NCBI RefSeq assembly: GCF_042654345.1
Contig: NZ_JBHSGB010000005.1
Coordinates: forward strand, 1-64,000
Direction of reading: 5' to 3'
DNA: 64,000 nucleotides
Origin: Pararheinheimera marina
Lineage (GTDB): Bacteria > Pseudomonadota > Gammaproteobacteria > Enterobacterales > Alteromonadaceae
Of the stretch, positions 17,542 to 26,622 are shown piece by piece (within the stretch, counting starts at the first letter, position 1; each line of letters begins with the position of its first letter). The notes beneath the pieces were generated by a model. The model did no database searches. It was not told where the DNA came from and worked only from the letters and a program-made list of their open reading frames with translations. The translations under genes and the position numbers were made by a program.

Positions 17542-17898
17542 ATGAAATCAGAGGCTAAAGGGGTTAAACGGATCATGCTGGCCGGAGTCAATTCATGGCA
17601 AGGGCTGGCCAGTAGCTGGAGATCAGAAGCGGCAATAAGGCAGGAAATTATCTTATTACTGGTATTGCTACCTGTAGCCTTGTGGGTTGATGTATCTGCG
17701 GCTGAGCGTGCGCTATTGTTATTGAGTGCATTACTGATTCTGATCGTGGAGCTATTAAATACCGGCATTGAAGTGGTGGTGGATCGCATTGGCAGTGAAT
17801 ATCACGAATTAAGTGGTAAAGCGAAAGATATCGGGTCGGCAGCTGTATTAATAACGCTCGTTGCCAGTGCCGCCGTCTGGTTATGCATTTTACTCTAA
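17542..17898 (+). CDS. dgkA: Diacylglycerol kinase (island copy)
   Basis: A 118-residue three-helix membrane enzyme with the DgkA signatures SSWRSEAAIRQEI (about 31-43, Glu and Arg at the active site) and ELLNTGIEVVVDRIG (catalytic Glu, about 72-86), then KAKDIGSAAV. It phosphorylates diacylglycerol with ATP to phosphatidic acid in the inner membrane. It is the natural partner of the divergently transcribed phosphoglycerol transferase, whose reaction makes diacylglycerol. A GAGGGGGG ribosome binding site precedes the ATG. A second dgkA at 46913-47272 is very similar. A two-component system follows 20 bases downstream. Confidence 0.92.
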   Translation: MKSEAKGVKRIMLAGVNSWQGLASSWRSEAAIRQEIILLLVLLPVALWVDVSAAERALLLLSALLILIVELLNTGIEVVVDRIGSEYHELSGKAKDIGSAAVLITLVASAAVWLCILL

Positions 17899-17918
17899 GC
17901 TAGCTGGAAAAAGCCTTT

Positions 17919-18587
17919 ATGAGATTGTTACTGGTTGAAGATGATAGCCTGCTTGCGCAGGGGTTAATAACCGCATTATCACGTATGCATTACCGGACAG
18001 AACACTGTATTACCGGTTCGCAAGCCATAGTGGCGGCAACCAGTAGCGGGTTTGATGTGATTATTCTGGATCTGGGGTTGCCAGACGGGTTGGCATTACA
18101 TGTAATTAAAACCTTACGGGCTAAAAAGGTTACAACACCTATTCTGGTGCTGACGGCATGGGATCATCTTGAAACCAAGGTTGAGGCATTAAATGCCGGC
18201 GCTGATGATTATGTGCTGAAACCCTGCGATAGCAGAGAAATTGAGGCCCGTTTAAGAGTATTACTGAGGCGTTATCAGCAACGACAGCAGGACATCCTGA
18301 CTTGTCAGGAAGTAGAAATGAATATGCAGCAACATCTTTGCCGCTATCAGGGGCGGGATATTGTGCTGACTTCACGTGAGTTTTTGATCCTGAAAGAGTT
18401 TATGTTACATCCGGATAAAATTCTGAGCAGACAGTATCTGGATGAGCTCAGCTCGGGCTGGACAGGTGAAACTGACAGTAACTCCATAGAGGTGCATATT
18501 CATAATATCCGTAAAAAGACTACAGCGGCGCTGATAAAAACGGTCAGAGGCGCCGGTTATATGCTGGTGAGTCATCGTGAAAATTAA
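17919..18587 (+). CDS. OmpR/PmrA-family response regulator (island)
   Basis: A 222-residue regulator. The receiver domain (1-115) has the acidic pair in LVEDDSLL, the phospho-accepting Asp51 in ILDLGLPD, and the LTA and YVLKPCD switch residues. The C-terminal winged helix ends with DSNSIEVHIHNIRKK and TVRGAGYML. The loop after LGLPD lacks the usual MDG residues, a small irregularity. It is followed by its sensor kinase with an 11-base overlap. Location between dgkA and the metal genes, and the nearby PmrA-type boxes, suggest that it drives the island envelope genes. A response to metal is possible but unsupported. Codon use is visibly more AT-rich than in the backbone. Confidence 0.88.
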   Translation: MRLLLVEDDSLLAQGLITALSRMHYRTEHCITGSQAIVAATSSGFDVIILDLGLPDGLALHVIKTLRAKKVTTPILVLTAWDHLETKVEALNAGADDYVLKPCDSREIEARLRVLLRRYQQRQQDILTCQEVEMNMQQHLCRYQGRDIVLTSREFLILKEFMLHPDKILSRQYLDELSSGWTGETDSNSIEVHIHNIRKKTTAALIKTVRGAGYMLVSHREN

Positions 18588-19971
18588 TAGTATCCGCCGG
18601 ATGCTGTTGCTCAGTGTTAATGCGGTTATCCTGTTAATGTTACTGATTACCAGCCTGAACACATGGTTTTATGTTCATCATGAAATTGACGAGTTATTTG
18701 ATGCACAGCTGGCACAGTATGCACGGTTAATTCGTCATTTAATGGTAGAGCCCAATATTCCCCTGACTGCAGATAGTAATCACGCCATTGAAATGCCATT
18801 TTTACTGGATGATGGTATAGAGCATACTGCAGCAGCAGAACGGTATTCCGAGGGGCATAAATACGAAAGTAAAATTGCAGTTCAGGTCTGGCATGAAAAT
18901 GGTCAACTGTTAATCCGTTCCGGTAATGTCGGCAAAACGCCATTGTTGCCCAAACAGTCAGGTTTTCATGAGATCCGGCATAATCAATACCTGTGGATTG
19001 GCTTTAGCTTATATGTGCCTGATGAAAAAGCCTGGATCTTTACTGCGCAACGGGAAGATGTTCGGGACGAGTTAAGCTGGCATTTAACACTGAATCAGTT
19101 GTTACCGCTGGGGATAGCGATATTGCCGATAATGTTACTTGTGTGGCTGGCTGTGGAATGGGGCACGAAGCCGGTACGGGAATTATCGGAAAAGCTGGCA
19201 GAAACCAACCCTACTGAATTACAACCTATTGAGATGCCGTTACCACGAGAGTTAAAGCCATTCAAGGACGCTGTGAATAAACTTATGGCTGAGTTAAAAG
19301 CTTACCTTAAAAAAGAGAAAATGTTTATTGCAAATGTATCCCATGAGCTGAGAACGCCACTTAGCATTTTGCAAGTGCATACCGATAATCTGGAAAATGC
19401 GACCGATATTAAGGAACAACACACAGCAATACAGGCCATAGGCAAAAGCACACGCCGTCTGGCACACCTGGTTAAGCAGTTAATGGAAACAGAAAAACTG
19501 GAACATAGTATTGTACTGCAATATCAGGCAATTCAGCTTCTTAGGTTAACAGAGGATGCTCTGGCATCAATAGATTTTCAGCTAATTGACCGTGTAATCT
19601 GGGTGGTCGATATACCAAAACAACTGCAAGTACGGGTCGATCCTACATTATTTCAGGCCGCATTACGTAATTTATTGGACAATGCGGCTAAGTATGCGCC
19701 TGCTCAAAGTGAGGTCAGTATCAAGGCGCGTATAGAACAGCACGCTGTAGTGATAAGTGTGAGTAATGCAATTAATGGTGATATTACGCTTGAGCTAGCC
19801 CGATTGGGAGAGCGCTTTTTCCGGAGTTATGGTCATCAGGATGTTGCAGGCGTCGGCCTTGGATTATCGATTACCCGTAAAATTGTTCACTTACACGGCG
19901 GAAAGTTAGTTTTTTCACAAGACATAACCGGACGTTTTGTAACAGAGCTCTTTTTGCTACAAACAACATAA
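18577..19971 (+). CDS. Sensor histidine kinase (island)
   Basis: A 464-residue kinase starting with GTG (18577) inside the regulator gene. Two membrane helices (about 10-32 and 172-193) bracket a periplasmic sensor region of about 140 residues. Then come a short HAMP-like linker, the H-box FIANVSHELRTPLS with the autophosphorylated His, the N-box LRNLLDNAAKYAP and the G-box GVGLGLSITRK. The periplasmic loop does contain several His residues, but no recognised metal motif. Partner is the regulator encoded upstream. The downstream boundary is the RcnR-like gene 84 bases on, which has its own promoter. Confidence 0.88.
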   Translation: MKINSIRRMLLLSVNAVILLMLLITSLNTWFYVHHEIDELFDAQLAQYARLIRHLMVEPNIPLTADSNHAIEMPFLLDDGIEHTAAAERYSEGHKYESKIAVQVWHENGQLLIRSGNVGKTPLLPKQSGFHEIRHNQYLWIGFSLYVPDEKAWIFTAQREDVRDELSWHLTLNQLLPLGIAILPIMLLVWLAVEWGTKPVRELSEKLAETNPTELQPIEMPLPRELKPFKDAVNKLMAELKAYLKKEKMFIANVSHELRTPLSILQVHTDNLENATDIKEQHTAIQAIGKSTRRLAHLVKQLMETEKLEHSIVLQYQAIQLLRLTEDALASIDFQLIDRVIWVVDIPKQLQVRVDPTLFQAALRNLLDNAAKYAPAQSEVSIKARIEQHAVVISVSNAINGDITLELARLGERFFRSYGHQDVAGVGLGLSITRKIVHLHGGKLVFSQDITGRFVTELFLLQTT

Positions 19972-20019
19972 AATAAGAGACAGCTTTTATAGCTACAGAC
20001 TTGAGAAAGATTAAAACTG

Positions 20020-20042
20020 ACTATACTATAGGGGAGTATAGT
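20020..20042. promoter_or_regulatory. Predicted RcnR-type operator of repressor/czc genes
   Basis: The core CTATAGGGGAGTATAG with flanking ACTATA forms a G-tract palindrome 14 bases before the RcnR-like gene. It resembles the site at 13573-13590 in front of the metal ATPase (same ACTATA/TATAGT arms around four G). TTGAGA at 20001 and TATACT at 20022 are possible -35 and -10 boxes, although the spacing is short (15 bases). Confidence 0.65.
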
Positions 20043-20055
20043 TACGGAGTACGGT

Positions 20056-20334
20056 ATGACTCATTCAATTACTAATAAACCCAAGTTACTGACGCGGGTA
20101 CGGCGGATTAAAGGTCAGGTTGAAGGGCTGGAAAAACAGCTGCTGGCCGAAGGTGATTGTAGTAAAGTACTACAGCAAATTGCTGCGGTGCGCGGTGCTA
20201 TTAATGGCCTAATGACTGAGATACTGGAACACCATATTCGTGATCATCTGGCAGGCGATAACCTGGAGCCTTTACAGCGCGACGCGGATGTAGAACAGGT
20301 TATTAGCGTATTGCGCTCGTACCTTAAAAGCTAA
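20056..20334 (+). CDS. RcnR-like metal-responsive repressor (CsoR/RcnR family)
   Basis: A 92-residue all-helical repressor. All four residues that bind Ni/Co in E. coli RcnR are at the same numbers: His3, Cys35, His60 and His64 (MTH, GDC, EHHIRDH). FrmR-type formaldehyde sensors lack His3 and His64. Conserved family text includes RVRRIKGQVEGLEKQL and VLQQIAAVRGAINGLM. The protein would be a tetramer that releases its G-tract operators when metal binds. Operator-like sequences precede both this gene and the P1B-4 ATPase. Cobalt or nickel is the best guess for the inducer; zinc or cadmium is possible given the czc genes. Confidence 0.88.
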   Translation: MTHSITNKPKLLTRVRRIKGQVEGLEKQLLAEGDCSKVLQQIAAVRGAINGLMTEILEHHIRDHLAGDNLEPLQRDADVEQVISVLRSYLKS

Positions 20335-20364
20335 CTTCGTTAAATTAGTAAGGCGGTCATTATT

Positions 20365-20727
20365 TTGATAAGCAACTACGCACTGACTAAAACACCACTA
20401 AGCAGAATGTTGATGGCATTACTGCTGGTGGTGCAATTGTTATGCGTAGTTTCCAGCGCTTTCGCTGTTGAACATTCTGCTGATGATATTCATCATCAAA
20501 TATCATGGTCTGACACCAGTACGGTTGTAGCCGCAGAACAATCATCATTAACTGATGCCTCACTTCATGCAGGTTGCGACCATTGTAGTCATTGCCATGC
20601 CGCACATATTGGCTTGTTTAAACCAGCTCCGGCTTTGCCGGTAATTGGTAATGAATTGCTGGTGTCTTACTTAAATTATCTACCCTCTTCCCCTAAACGA
20701 AGCATTTACCGCCCACCCATCAGCTGA
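20365..20727 (+). CDS. CzcI/DUF2946-like small metal-binding exported protein
   Basis: A 120-residue protein reading from a TTG start (20365) with AGGCGG 8 bases before it; an ATG at 20407 is the alternative. A hydrophobic signal-type helix (MLMALLLVVQLLCVVSSAFA) precedes a His-rich stretch (VEHSADDIHHQ) and the cluster CDHCSHCHAAH at about residues 70-80. Small proteins of this kind (CzcI, DUF2946) sit at the head of czc and copper operons and are thought to modulate or sense metal in the periplasm. The position between the RcnR-like gene and czcC fits. Confidence 0.7.
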   Translation: MISNYALTKTPLSRMLMALLLVVQLLCVVSSAFAVEHSADDIHHQISWSDTSTVVAAEQSSLTDASLHAGCDHCSHCHAAHIGLFKPAPALPVIGNELLVSYLNYLPSSPKRSIYRPPIS

Positions 20728-20771
20728 TTCTGTTTTTTTGGTTTTTACATTACCTATAACAGGATTTTGCT

Positions 20772-22106
20772 ATGTTCTTAAAAATGAATTGCAAACGCTT
20801 TGCAGCGTTAGGTTTATTGGCTGCTGGCAGTGTGCTGCTGAGCCTGACAGTAAATGCCGCTGAACCTGCAACAGCAGAGTTAACGCTGCAACAGGCAGCA
20901 AAGCGGGTGTTACAACAACATCCGCAATTACACGTATTTGATTGGCGCTTAAAAGCAGCGGCGGGTCAGCAGCAATTGGCAGAGCTAACGCCAGGCTATG
21001 AACTCGGCGTGCAGGCCGATAATGCCTTTGGCACTGGTGATATGTCGGGTGTTAAAAGCCTCGAAGTTACGGTGTCGTTGTCTTCCGTTATTGAGCTTGG
21101 CGATAAGCGCCAGGCCCGGATGGCGGTGTCCAGTGCAAATCAGGGATTATTGCTGGCGCAGCGCCAGGCCGCGAGCCTGGATTTACTGGGCGAGCTGACC
21201 CAGCGTTTTGTAACTGTGCTGACATTGCAGCAAAAAACGGCGCTGGCGGCACAAACCGTGAGTATGACTGAGCAGGCTTTAATGCTGGTGACGCAGCGGG
21301 TGCAGCGTGGTGCAGCACCGGAGGCCGAGCAACTAAGGGCGAAAGTGGCCTTTAAGCAAGCACAGTTGCAGCATGGCTTACTGCAAACCGAGCTGGATAG
21401 CAGCAAGTTGGCGCTGGTCAGTTTATGGGGGGCGGAACAAGCCGATTTTAATCAGGTTAGTGGTGATTTATTTCAGCTGGCGCAAAGCCCCTCCTTTCAA
21501 ACACTTTATCAACAAGTGCTGGCGACACCCGCAGTGGAAGTTTTTGCGGCCCGGCAACGCTTGCGTGATGCTGAAGTTGTATTGGCACAAAGTCAGTCAG
21601 CCGGTGATGTACGCTGGCAGATTGGCGCCATGCGGTCACAGGAAAGCAATGACTTTGCTGTAGTTGCCGGAGTGTCAGTTCCCTTATTCAGTGAACAGCG
21701 TAATCAGGGGGCGGTCACTGCCGCCCTGGCAGAGTCTCGGGCTGAACAGTTTGAAAAGGACACAGCCTTGCTGGATTTACGCGCCCGTTTGTATCAGGCC
21801 TGGCAAACTCACCGTTACAGCAGTATGGCCGTAAAAGATATGCGGCGAGATATTTTGCCGGTGCTGGAGCAGGCACTACAACAAACTGAAGACGCATACC
21901 GCCGTGGCCGTTATGGCTATGCAGAGTGGATTTCTGCCCGTCAGGCACTACAGGACGCTCAGCTTGAGTTGGTTAATGCTGCCAGTACCGCACTGAGCAA
22001 TCAGGTACTGATTGAACAGCTTGCCGGTGTTGCGCTTGCGGCATCACCTCTGGCGATAAAGACACCCACTCAGCTTATCACTACTGAATCAGGATCTTCC
22101 AAATGA
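20772..22106 (+). CDS. czcC: CzcC-type outer-membrane efflux protein (TolC family)
   Basis: A 444-residue outer-membrane factor. After a signal peptide (to about residue 30, VNAAEP) come the long helical coiled-coil repeats typical of the TolC family, with the two internally repeated regions LTLQQAAKRVLQQHPQL and RRGRYGYAEWISARQAL, the latter a conserved C-terminal block in CzcC-like proteins. It would form the trimeric exit duct for the CzcB/CzcA pump. It overlaps czcB by four bases (ATGA). Confidence 0.88.
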   Translation: MFLKMNCKRFAALGLLAAGSVLLSLTVNAAEPATAELTLQQAAKRVLQQHPQLHVFDWRLKAAAGQQQLAELTPGYELGVQADNAFGTGDMSGVKSLEVTVSLSSVIELGDKRQARMAVSSANQGLLLAQRQAASLDLLGELTQRFVTVLTLQQKTALAAQTVSMTEQALMLVTQRVQRGAAPEAEQLRAKVAFKQAQLQHGLLQTELDSSKLALVSLWGAEQADFNQVSGDLFQLAQSPSFQTLYQQVLATPAVEVFAARQRLRDAEVVLAQSQSAGDVRWQIGAMRSQESNDFAVVAGVSVPLFSEQRNQGAVTAALAESRAEQFEKDTALLDLRARLYQAWQTHRYSSMAVKDMRRDILPVLEQALQQTEDAYRRGRYGYAEWISARQALQDAQLELVNAASTALSNQVLIEQLAGVALAASPLAIKTPTQLITTESGSSK

Positions 22107-23083
22107 AATATTCCGCGTTATTCCTTGCATTACTGATCGCTCAGGGTATGGCTGTTGTACCTGCTCAGGCCGGGCCGGGCCAAAGCCATGATGAAAAACC
22201 GAAAACGGCGCAAACAAACAGCGCTGATGCCCATGATGATAGCGGGCACGATCATGGCAGCGACCATGATGATGATCACGATGAAGCCGCAACGATTGAT
22301 GCCGACATGGCAAAAAGGGTAGGGATTGAAGTGGCGACGGCAGGTGCCGGCACCATTGAACGCCATATTCCGTTATACGGTGAGCTTGTCATCCCACCTA
22401 ACCGTCAGGCACAGGTGCGAGCCCGTTTTCCTGGCATGATTACCCAGATAAAGCCTGCAGTTGGCGACACAGTGAAAAAAGGTGAGGTGCTGGCGTTGGT
22501 TGAATCCAATGACAGCCTGCGCACTTATCCGGTAACGGCACCGATAGCCGGAGTGTTGTTGCAACAGTATGCCAGCCAGGGCGAATACACAGCTGGTGAA
22601 ACGTTATTTTCACTGGCAGACAGCAGCATATTGTGGGCTGAGCTGAAAGTATTCCCAGCGGCAATGGATGAGATAAAAACCGGTTTGCCGGTGCATATTG
22701 AAGCTCGCGGTGGCAGGGTTGATAGTCAGATAAGCCATATTTCGCCTGCCTCCGGCCAGCCTTATGTATTGGCGCGGGTTGCACTGGATAACAGCAACGG
22801 CCATTTTTCTGCCGGAGAGCGGGTTAGTGCGCTGGTGGATGCTGAAATCATAGATGTTTCTCTGGTGATAGATAACAAGGCCTTACAGGATCTGGAAGGT
22901 AAGCAGGTGGTGTTTGTGCGCGAAGGCAACCGCTATGAACCGCGACCTCTGCAGCTAGGCCGCACCGATGGGCGCTTTACTGAAGTGCTGTCTGGTCTGC
23001 ATGCTGCTGAAGAGTATGTGGTGGTAAATAGTTATCTGATTAAGGCTGAGATCGAAAAAGCCGGCGCAGCCCACGAACATTAA
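22103..23083 (+). CDS. czcB: CzcB-type periplasmic adaptor of heavy-metal RND pump
   Basis: A 326-residue membrane-fusion protein. The signal peptide ends near AQAG. It is followed by a His/Asp-rich stretch with repeated HD pairs at about residues 48-66, a likely metal-binding tail. The barrel-sandwich/lipoyl halves lie around ARFPGMITQIKPAVGDTVKKG and TYPVTAPIAGVLLQ, followed by a beta-barrel domain. The protein is shorter than classical CzcB (about 520 residues) and lacks its large C-terminal metal domain. It links CzcA to CzcC. A 139-base gap with its own AAAAGGAG site separates it from czcA. Confidence 0.88.
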   Translation: MKYSALFLALLIAQGMAVVPAQAGPGQSHDEKPKTAQTNSADAHDDSGHDHGSDHDDDHDEAATIDADMAKRVGIEVATAGAGTIERHIPLYGELVIPPNRQAQVRARFPGMITQIKPAVGDTVKKGEVLALVESNDSLRTYPVTAPIAGVLLQQYASQGEYTAGETLFSLADSSILWAELKVFPAAMDEIKTGLPVHIEARGGRVDSQISHISPASGQPYVLARVALDNSNGHFSAGERVSALVDAEIIDVSLVIDNKALQDLEGKQVVFVREGNRYEPRPLQLGRTDGRFTEVLSGLHAAEEYVVVNSYLIKAEIEKAGAAHEH

Positions 23084-23222
23084 GATCTGCCTGGCTGTGC
23101 TTTGGTTCTGCGGCATTAAAACCCGTTCAGCATGCTCATTTACGGTATGTAAACTGCGCTGCTTCGCCAGTTTTTGCCTTGCGTAACCTTTGCTTGCCCG
23201 GGCAGGTTAAAAGGAGATAAAC

Positions 23223-26200
23223 ATGATTGAAGCTATCGTTCGTTTCTCTATTGAGCGACGGTATCTGATGCTGGGCCTGATCTTATTACTGATTGGTGCC
23301 GGGTTGTTGAGTTACCAGCGATTACCTATCGATGCAGTACCTGACATTACCAACGTACAGGTACAAATTAACACTGAAGCGCCTGGTTATTCCCCACTGG
23401 AAGCCGAACAACGGATTACCTTCGTGGTGGAAACAGCGCTTTATGGCTTGCCAAAACTAAAATATACCCGTTCGTTGTCACGTTATGGTTTGTCGCAGGT
23501 AACGGTGGTGTTTGAAGAGGGCACCGATATTTATTTTGCCCGTAACCTGCTTAATGAGCGACTTGGCAGTATCAAGAATGCGCTGCCTGCCGGGCTTGAA
23601 CCGCAAATGGGACCCATTGCGACTGGCCTGGGTGAGATATTTGTTTATACCGTTGATGTTAAACCCGGCGCTACCGATGCAAATGGCAAACCTCTTGATG
23701 CTATGTATTTAAGGGAAGTGCAGGACTGGATTATCAAGCCGCAACTGGCACAAGTGCCGGGTGTGGTTGAGGTTAATACCATCGGTGGTTATGACAAACA
23801 GTACCATGTGATGCCTGATCCGGCAAAAATGCTGGCCATGGGTGTGACGTTGCCGCAATTGTCAGAGGCGCTGCTGAGCAATAATGCTAACCGTGGCGCA
23901 GGTTATATTGAGCGTAATGGTCAGCAATTGCTGGTGCGCTCGCCCAGCCAGCTGAGTTCTATCAGCAGTATTGAAAATGTGGTGGTTGCGCTGAATGGCT
24001 CAGTACCTATCCGGATAAAAGATGTGGCAGAAGTCGGGCTGGGCAAAGAGTTACGTACCGGTGCCGCCACCCGTGACGGTCACGAAACCGTCATGGGTAC
24101 GGTAATGATGTTGCTGGGTGAAAACTCGCGGACCGTTGCCCGTGATGCTGCTAAAAAGCTGGAGGAGGTAAAGGCCTCCTTACCGGAAGGCGTGGTCGTT
24201 GAAGCAGTATACGACCGTACTACGCTGGTAGATAAAACTATTGTCACAGTGCAAAAAAACCTGCTGGAAGGGGCATTACTGGTGATTGTGGTGCTGTTTG
24301 TGCTGCTGGGAAATATCCGTGCGGCACTGATCACCGCTGCAGTAATCCCGCTGGCAATGCTGGCCACCATTACCGGTATGGTGCAACAAGGCGTGTCAGC
24401 AAACCTGATGAGCTTAGGTGCTCTGGACTTTGGTCTGATTGTCGATGGTGCGGTGATTATTGTGGAAAACTGTATCCGGCGTTTAGGAATGGCCCAACAT
24501 CAGAGCGGGGGCTTGCTGGCACTGCGCGAACGTTTAAACGTGGTGTTTGCCGCAACGACCGAAGTGATTAAACCCAGTTTGTTTGGGGTAGCGATTATCA
24601 CGGTCGTCTATATCCCGATTTTTGCCCTGACCGGTGTTGAAGGCAAAATGTTTCACCCAATGGCAGCAACGGTAGTGATGGCGTTATTGGCCGCGATGGT
24701 GCTGTCACTGACTATTGTTCCTGCTGCCGTTGCCGTGTTTATGGGCGGTAAAATCAACGAACAGGAAAGTCGGGTTATTGTGGCCGCAAAATCACTGTAT
24801 CGTCCGGTGTTGCATGCCGTAATCAGGCTGCGTGTGCTGGTCGCTGGTCTGGCAACGATGCTGGTGGCGTTTTGTTTATGGCTTGCCACTACGATGGGGT
24901 CTGAGTTTATCCCGCAACTGGATGAAGGGGACATTGCACTGCATGCGATGCGGGTCACCGGTACCGGGCTGGAACAATCTGTTGATATGCAAGAAGTACT
25001 GGAACAACGGATTAAACAATTTCCGGAAGTGGATAAGGTTTTTGCCAAGATTGGTACGCCGGAGGTAGCAACCGATCCGATGCCGCCGAACGTTGCGGAC
25101 AACTTTGTTATTTTAAAACCGCGCAGTGAATGGCCGGACCCGAGTAAAACCAAAGCAGCGCTTGTTGCTGAAATGGAAAAGGCGCTGGAGCAACTGCCCG
25201 GTAATAACTACGAGTTTACCCAGCCGATTCAGATGCGCTTTAACGAGCTTATTTCGGGAGTTCGTTCAGATGTTGGTATTAAAGTTTTTGGTGATGATCT
25301 GGATGTGCTGTTAAGCGTCGCGAACAGCATTGAGCAGGTTGCCAACAGTATTGCCGGCGCTGCAGATGTGAGAACCGAACAGGTGTCCGGTTTACCTGTA
25401 CTGTCGGTAACACCAAAGCTAACTGAGCTATCCCGTTATGGTCTCACGGTCAGCCAGTTTCAGGATCTCATCGCTATGTCGATTGGCGGCGAAGAGGCTG
25501 GGCTAATCTATGAAGGTGACCGACGGTTTCAACTAATAGTACGTTTACCTGAGCAAATCCGTAGTGATATTGATAACCTGTCATGGTTACCTATTCCAAC
25601 ACCGGATGGGGGCTATGTAGCACTGAATGAAATTGCCACGCTGGATATTCAACCGGCACCGGCACAAATCAGCCGGGAAAACGGTAAGCGCCGTATTGTG
25701 GTATCAGCCAATGTGCGCGAGCGAGACCTGGGTAGCTTTGTTGCCGAGCTGAAACAACGGCTGAGTACCGATGTCACCCTGCCAGCCGGTTACTGGCTGG
25801 ACTATGGCGGTACTTTTGAGCAGTTGGAATCGGCCAGCAAGCGGCTGGCTATTGTAGTACCAATAACTCTGCTGCTGATTATTGCCTTACTGGTGATGGC
25901 ATTTAACTCGCTAAAAGATGCGTTAATTATCTTTAGCGGCGTACCTCTGGCGCTGACTGGTGGTGTACTGGCGCTGTGGTTGCGAGATATGCCGTTGTCT
26001 ATTTCGGCAGGCGTCGGCTTTATTGCCTTGTCTGGTGTCGCGGTATTGAACGGTCTGGTGATGGTATCGTTTATGCGCCAGCTATGGCAGGAAAAAGGCG
26101 ATTTGCTGTATGCCGTGGTAGAAGGGGCATTGATCCGGTTACGCCCGGTATTAATGACCGCACTGGTCGCCAGCCTGGGGTTTGTGCCAATGGCACTCAA

Positions 26201-26342
26201 TACCGGTACCGGGGCGGAAGTACAGCGTCCACTGGCCACCGTCGTGATTGGCGGTATTATCTCGGCTACCTTGCTGACATTAGTAGTACTGCCGGCGTTA
26301 TACCACTGGCTGCATCGGAATGATAAAAGGTTAGCTGATTAA
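23223..26342 (+). CDS. czcA: CzcA-type heavy-metal efflux RND transporter
   Basis: A 1039-residue proton-driven pump with 12 helices and two large periplasmic loops. The TM4 segment reads DFGLIVDGAVIIVEN with Asp402, Asp408 and Glu415, the same residues and numbers as in Cupriavidus CzcA, where they are needed for proton/zinc transport. The DFG-VDGA-VEN pattern points to the Zn/Co/Cd (HME1) class rather than CusA copper pumps. The N-terminal MIEAIVRFSIERRYLMLG and LPIDAVPDITNVQVQINT blocks are standard. It is the last gene of the metal operon and is followed by a strong terminator. Confidence 0.93.
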   Translation: MIEAIVRFSIERRYLMLGLILLLIGAGLLSYQRLPIDAVPDITNVQVQINTEAPGYSPLEAEQRITFVVETALYGLPKLKYTRSLSRYGLSQVTVVFEEGTDIYFARNLLNERLGSIKNALPAGLEPQMGPIATGLGEIFVYTVDVKPGATDANGKPLDAMYLREVQDWIIKPQLAQVPGVVEVNTIGGYDKQYHVMPDPAKMLAMGVTLPQLSEALLSNNANRGAGYIERNGQQLLVRSPSQLSSISSIENVVVALNGSVPIRIKDVAEVGLGKELRTGAATRDGHETVMGTVMMLLGENSRTVARDAAKKLEEVKASLPEGVVVEAVYDRTTLVDKTIVTVQKNLLEGALLVIVVLFVLLGNIRAALITAAVIPLAMLATITGMVQQGVSANLMSLGALDFGLIVDGAVIIVENCIRRLGMAQHQSGGLLALRERLNVVFAATTEVIKPSLFGVAIITVVYIPIFALTGVEGKMFHPMAATVVMALLAAMVLSLTIVPAAVAVFMGGKINEQESRVIVAAKSLYRPVLHAVIRLRVLVAGLATMLVAFCLWLATTMGSEFIPQLDEGDIALHAMRVTGTGLEQSVDMQEVLEQRIKQFPEVDKVFAKIGTPEVATDPMPPNVADNFVILKPRSEWPDPSKTKAALVAEMEKALEQLPGNNYEFTQPIQMRFNELISGVRSDVGIKVFGDDLDVLLSVANSIEQVANSIAGAADVRTEQVSGLPVLSVTPKLTELSRYGLTVSQFQDLIAMSIGGEEAGLIYEGDRRFQLIVRLPEQIRSDIDNLSWLPIPTPDGGYVALNEIATLDIQPAPAQISRENGKRRIVVSANVRERDLGSFVAELKQRLSTDVTLPAGYWLDYGGTFEQLESASKRLAIVVPITLLLIIALLVMAFNSLKDALIIFSGVPLALTGGVLALWLRDMPLSISAGVGFIALSGVAVLNGLVMVSFMRQLWQEKGDLLYAVVEGALIRLRPVLMTALVASLGFVPMALNTGTGAEVQRPLATVVIGGIISATLLTLVVLPALYHWLHRNDKRLAD

Positions 26343-26357
26343 ATCGTTGCGATACTT

Positions 26358-26393
26358 AACCAAGCCCCGTAATGAGGGGCTTGGTTGTTTTTA
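26358..26393 (+). terminator. Rho-independent terminator after czcA
   Basis: The 9-base stem CCAAGCCCC/GGGGCTTGG with a 7-base loop is followed by TTGTTTTT. It ends the czc transcript and marks the right edge of the metal island genes. Confidence 0.85.
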
Positions 26394-26446
26394 TGCCAAT
26401 ATTAGTCGGGACATTAACGCGAAGCTGAAAAGCCCAAGCTCTTGGG

Positions 26447-26611
26447 TCATTCAGAAGCAACCTTCAATCGCTCATTCTCACAAACCAAAACCCCCTTATC
26501 ACACTGCACCTGTGCCAGCTGGCCCATCCGTTCCACCGCCTGCGCTGTGGCGCGCTGAAAGCCTAACAATCCCAAAGCTGCTGAGGCGGAAAACTCTAAT
26601 TTAGGCTGCCA
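26447..26611 (-). pseudogene. Gene remnant: C-terminal fragment, family unknown
   Basis: An open minus-strand stretch between a TAG at 26612 and a TGA at 26447 encodes about 54 residues: PKLEFSASAALGLLGFQRA, then TAQAVERMGQLAQVQ and VLVCENERLKVASE. The helical, ENERLK-ending text looks like the end of a real protein rather than random sequence, but no start codon or upstream part is present, so it may be what is left after an insertion or deletion. The parent family was not recognised. Confidence 0.35.
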
Positions 26612-26622
26612 CTAAAAAAGGG

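Noticed and set aside
20056..20334. FrmR-type formaldehyde sensor or CsoR copper sensor
   Set aside because: His3 and His64 are present in addition to Cys35 and His60, which is the RcnR pattern; CsoR would need its second Cys in the helix.
24653..25153. 166-codon minus-strand ORF inside czcA
   Set aside because: It is Ser/Thr-rich shadow coding opposite a strongly conserved RND transporter; no start signal is visible.
26561..26606. Second attC-like site upstream of the 60-aa cassette ORF (GCCTAAC ... TTTAGGC)
   Set aside because: The outer boxes are complementary, but the spacing is too short for a normal attC, inner boxes are missing, and the sequence falls inside the gene-remnant reading frame. 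Kept only as a weak possibility.
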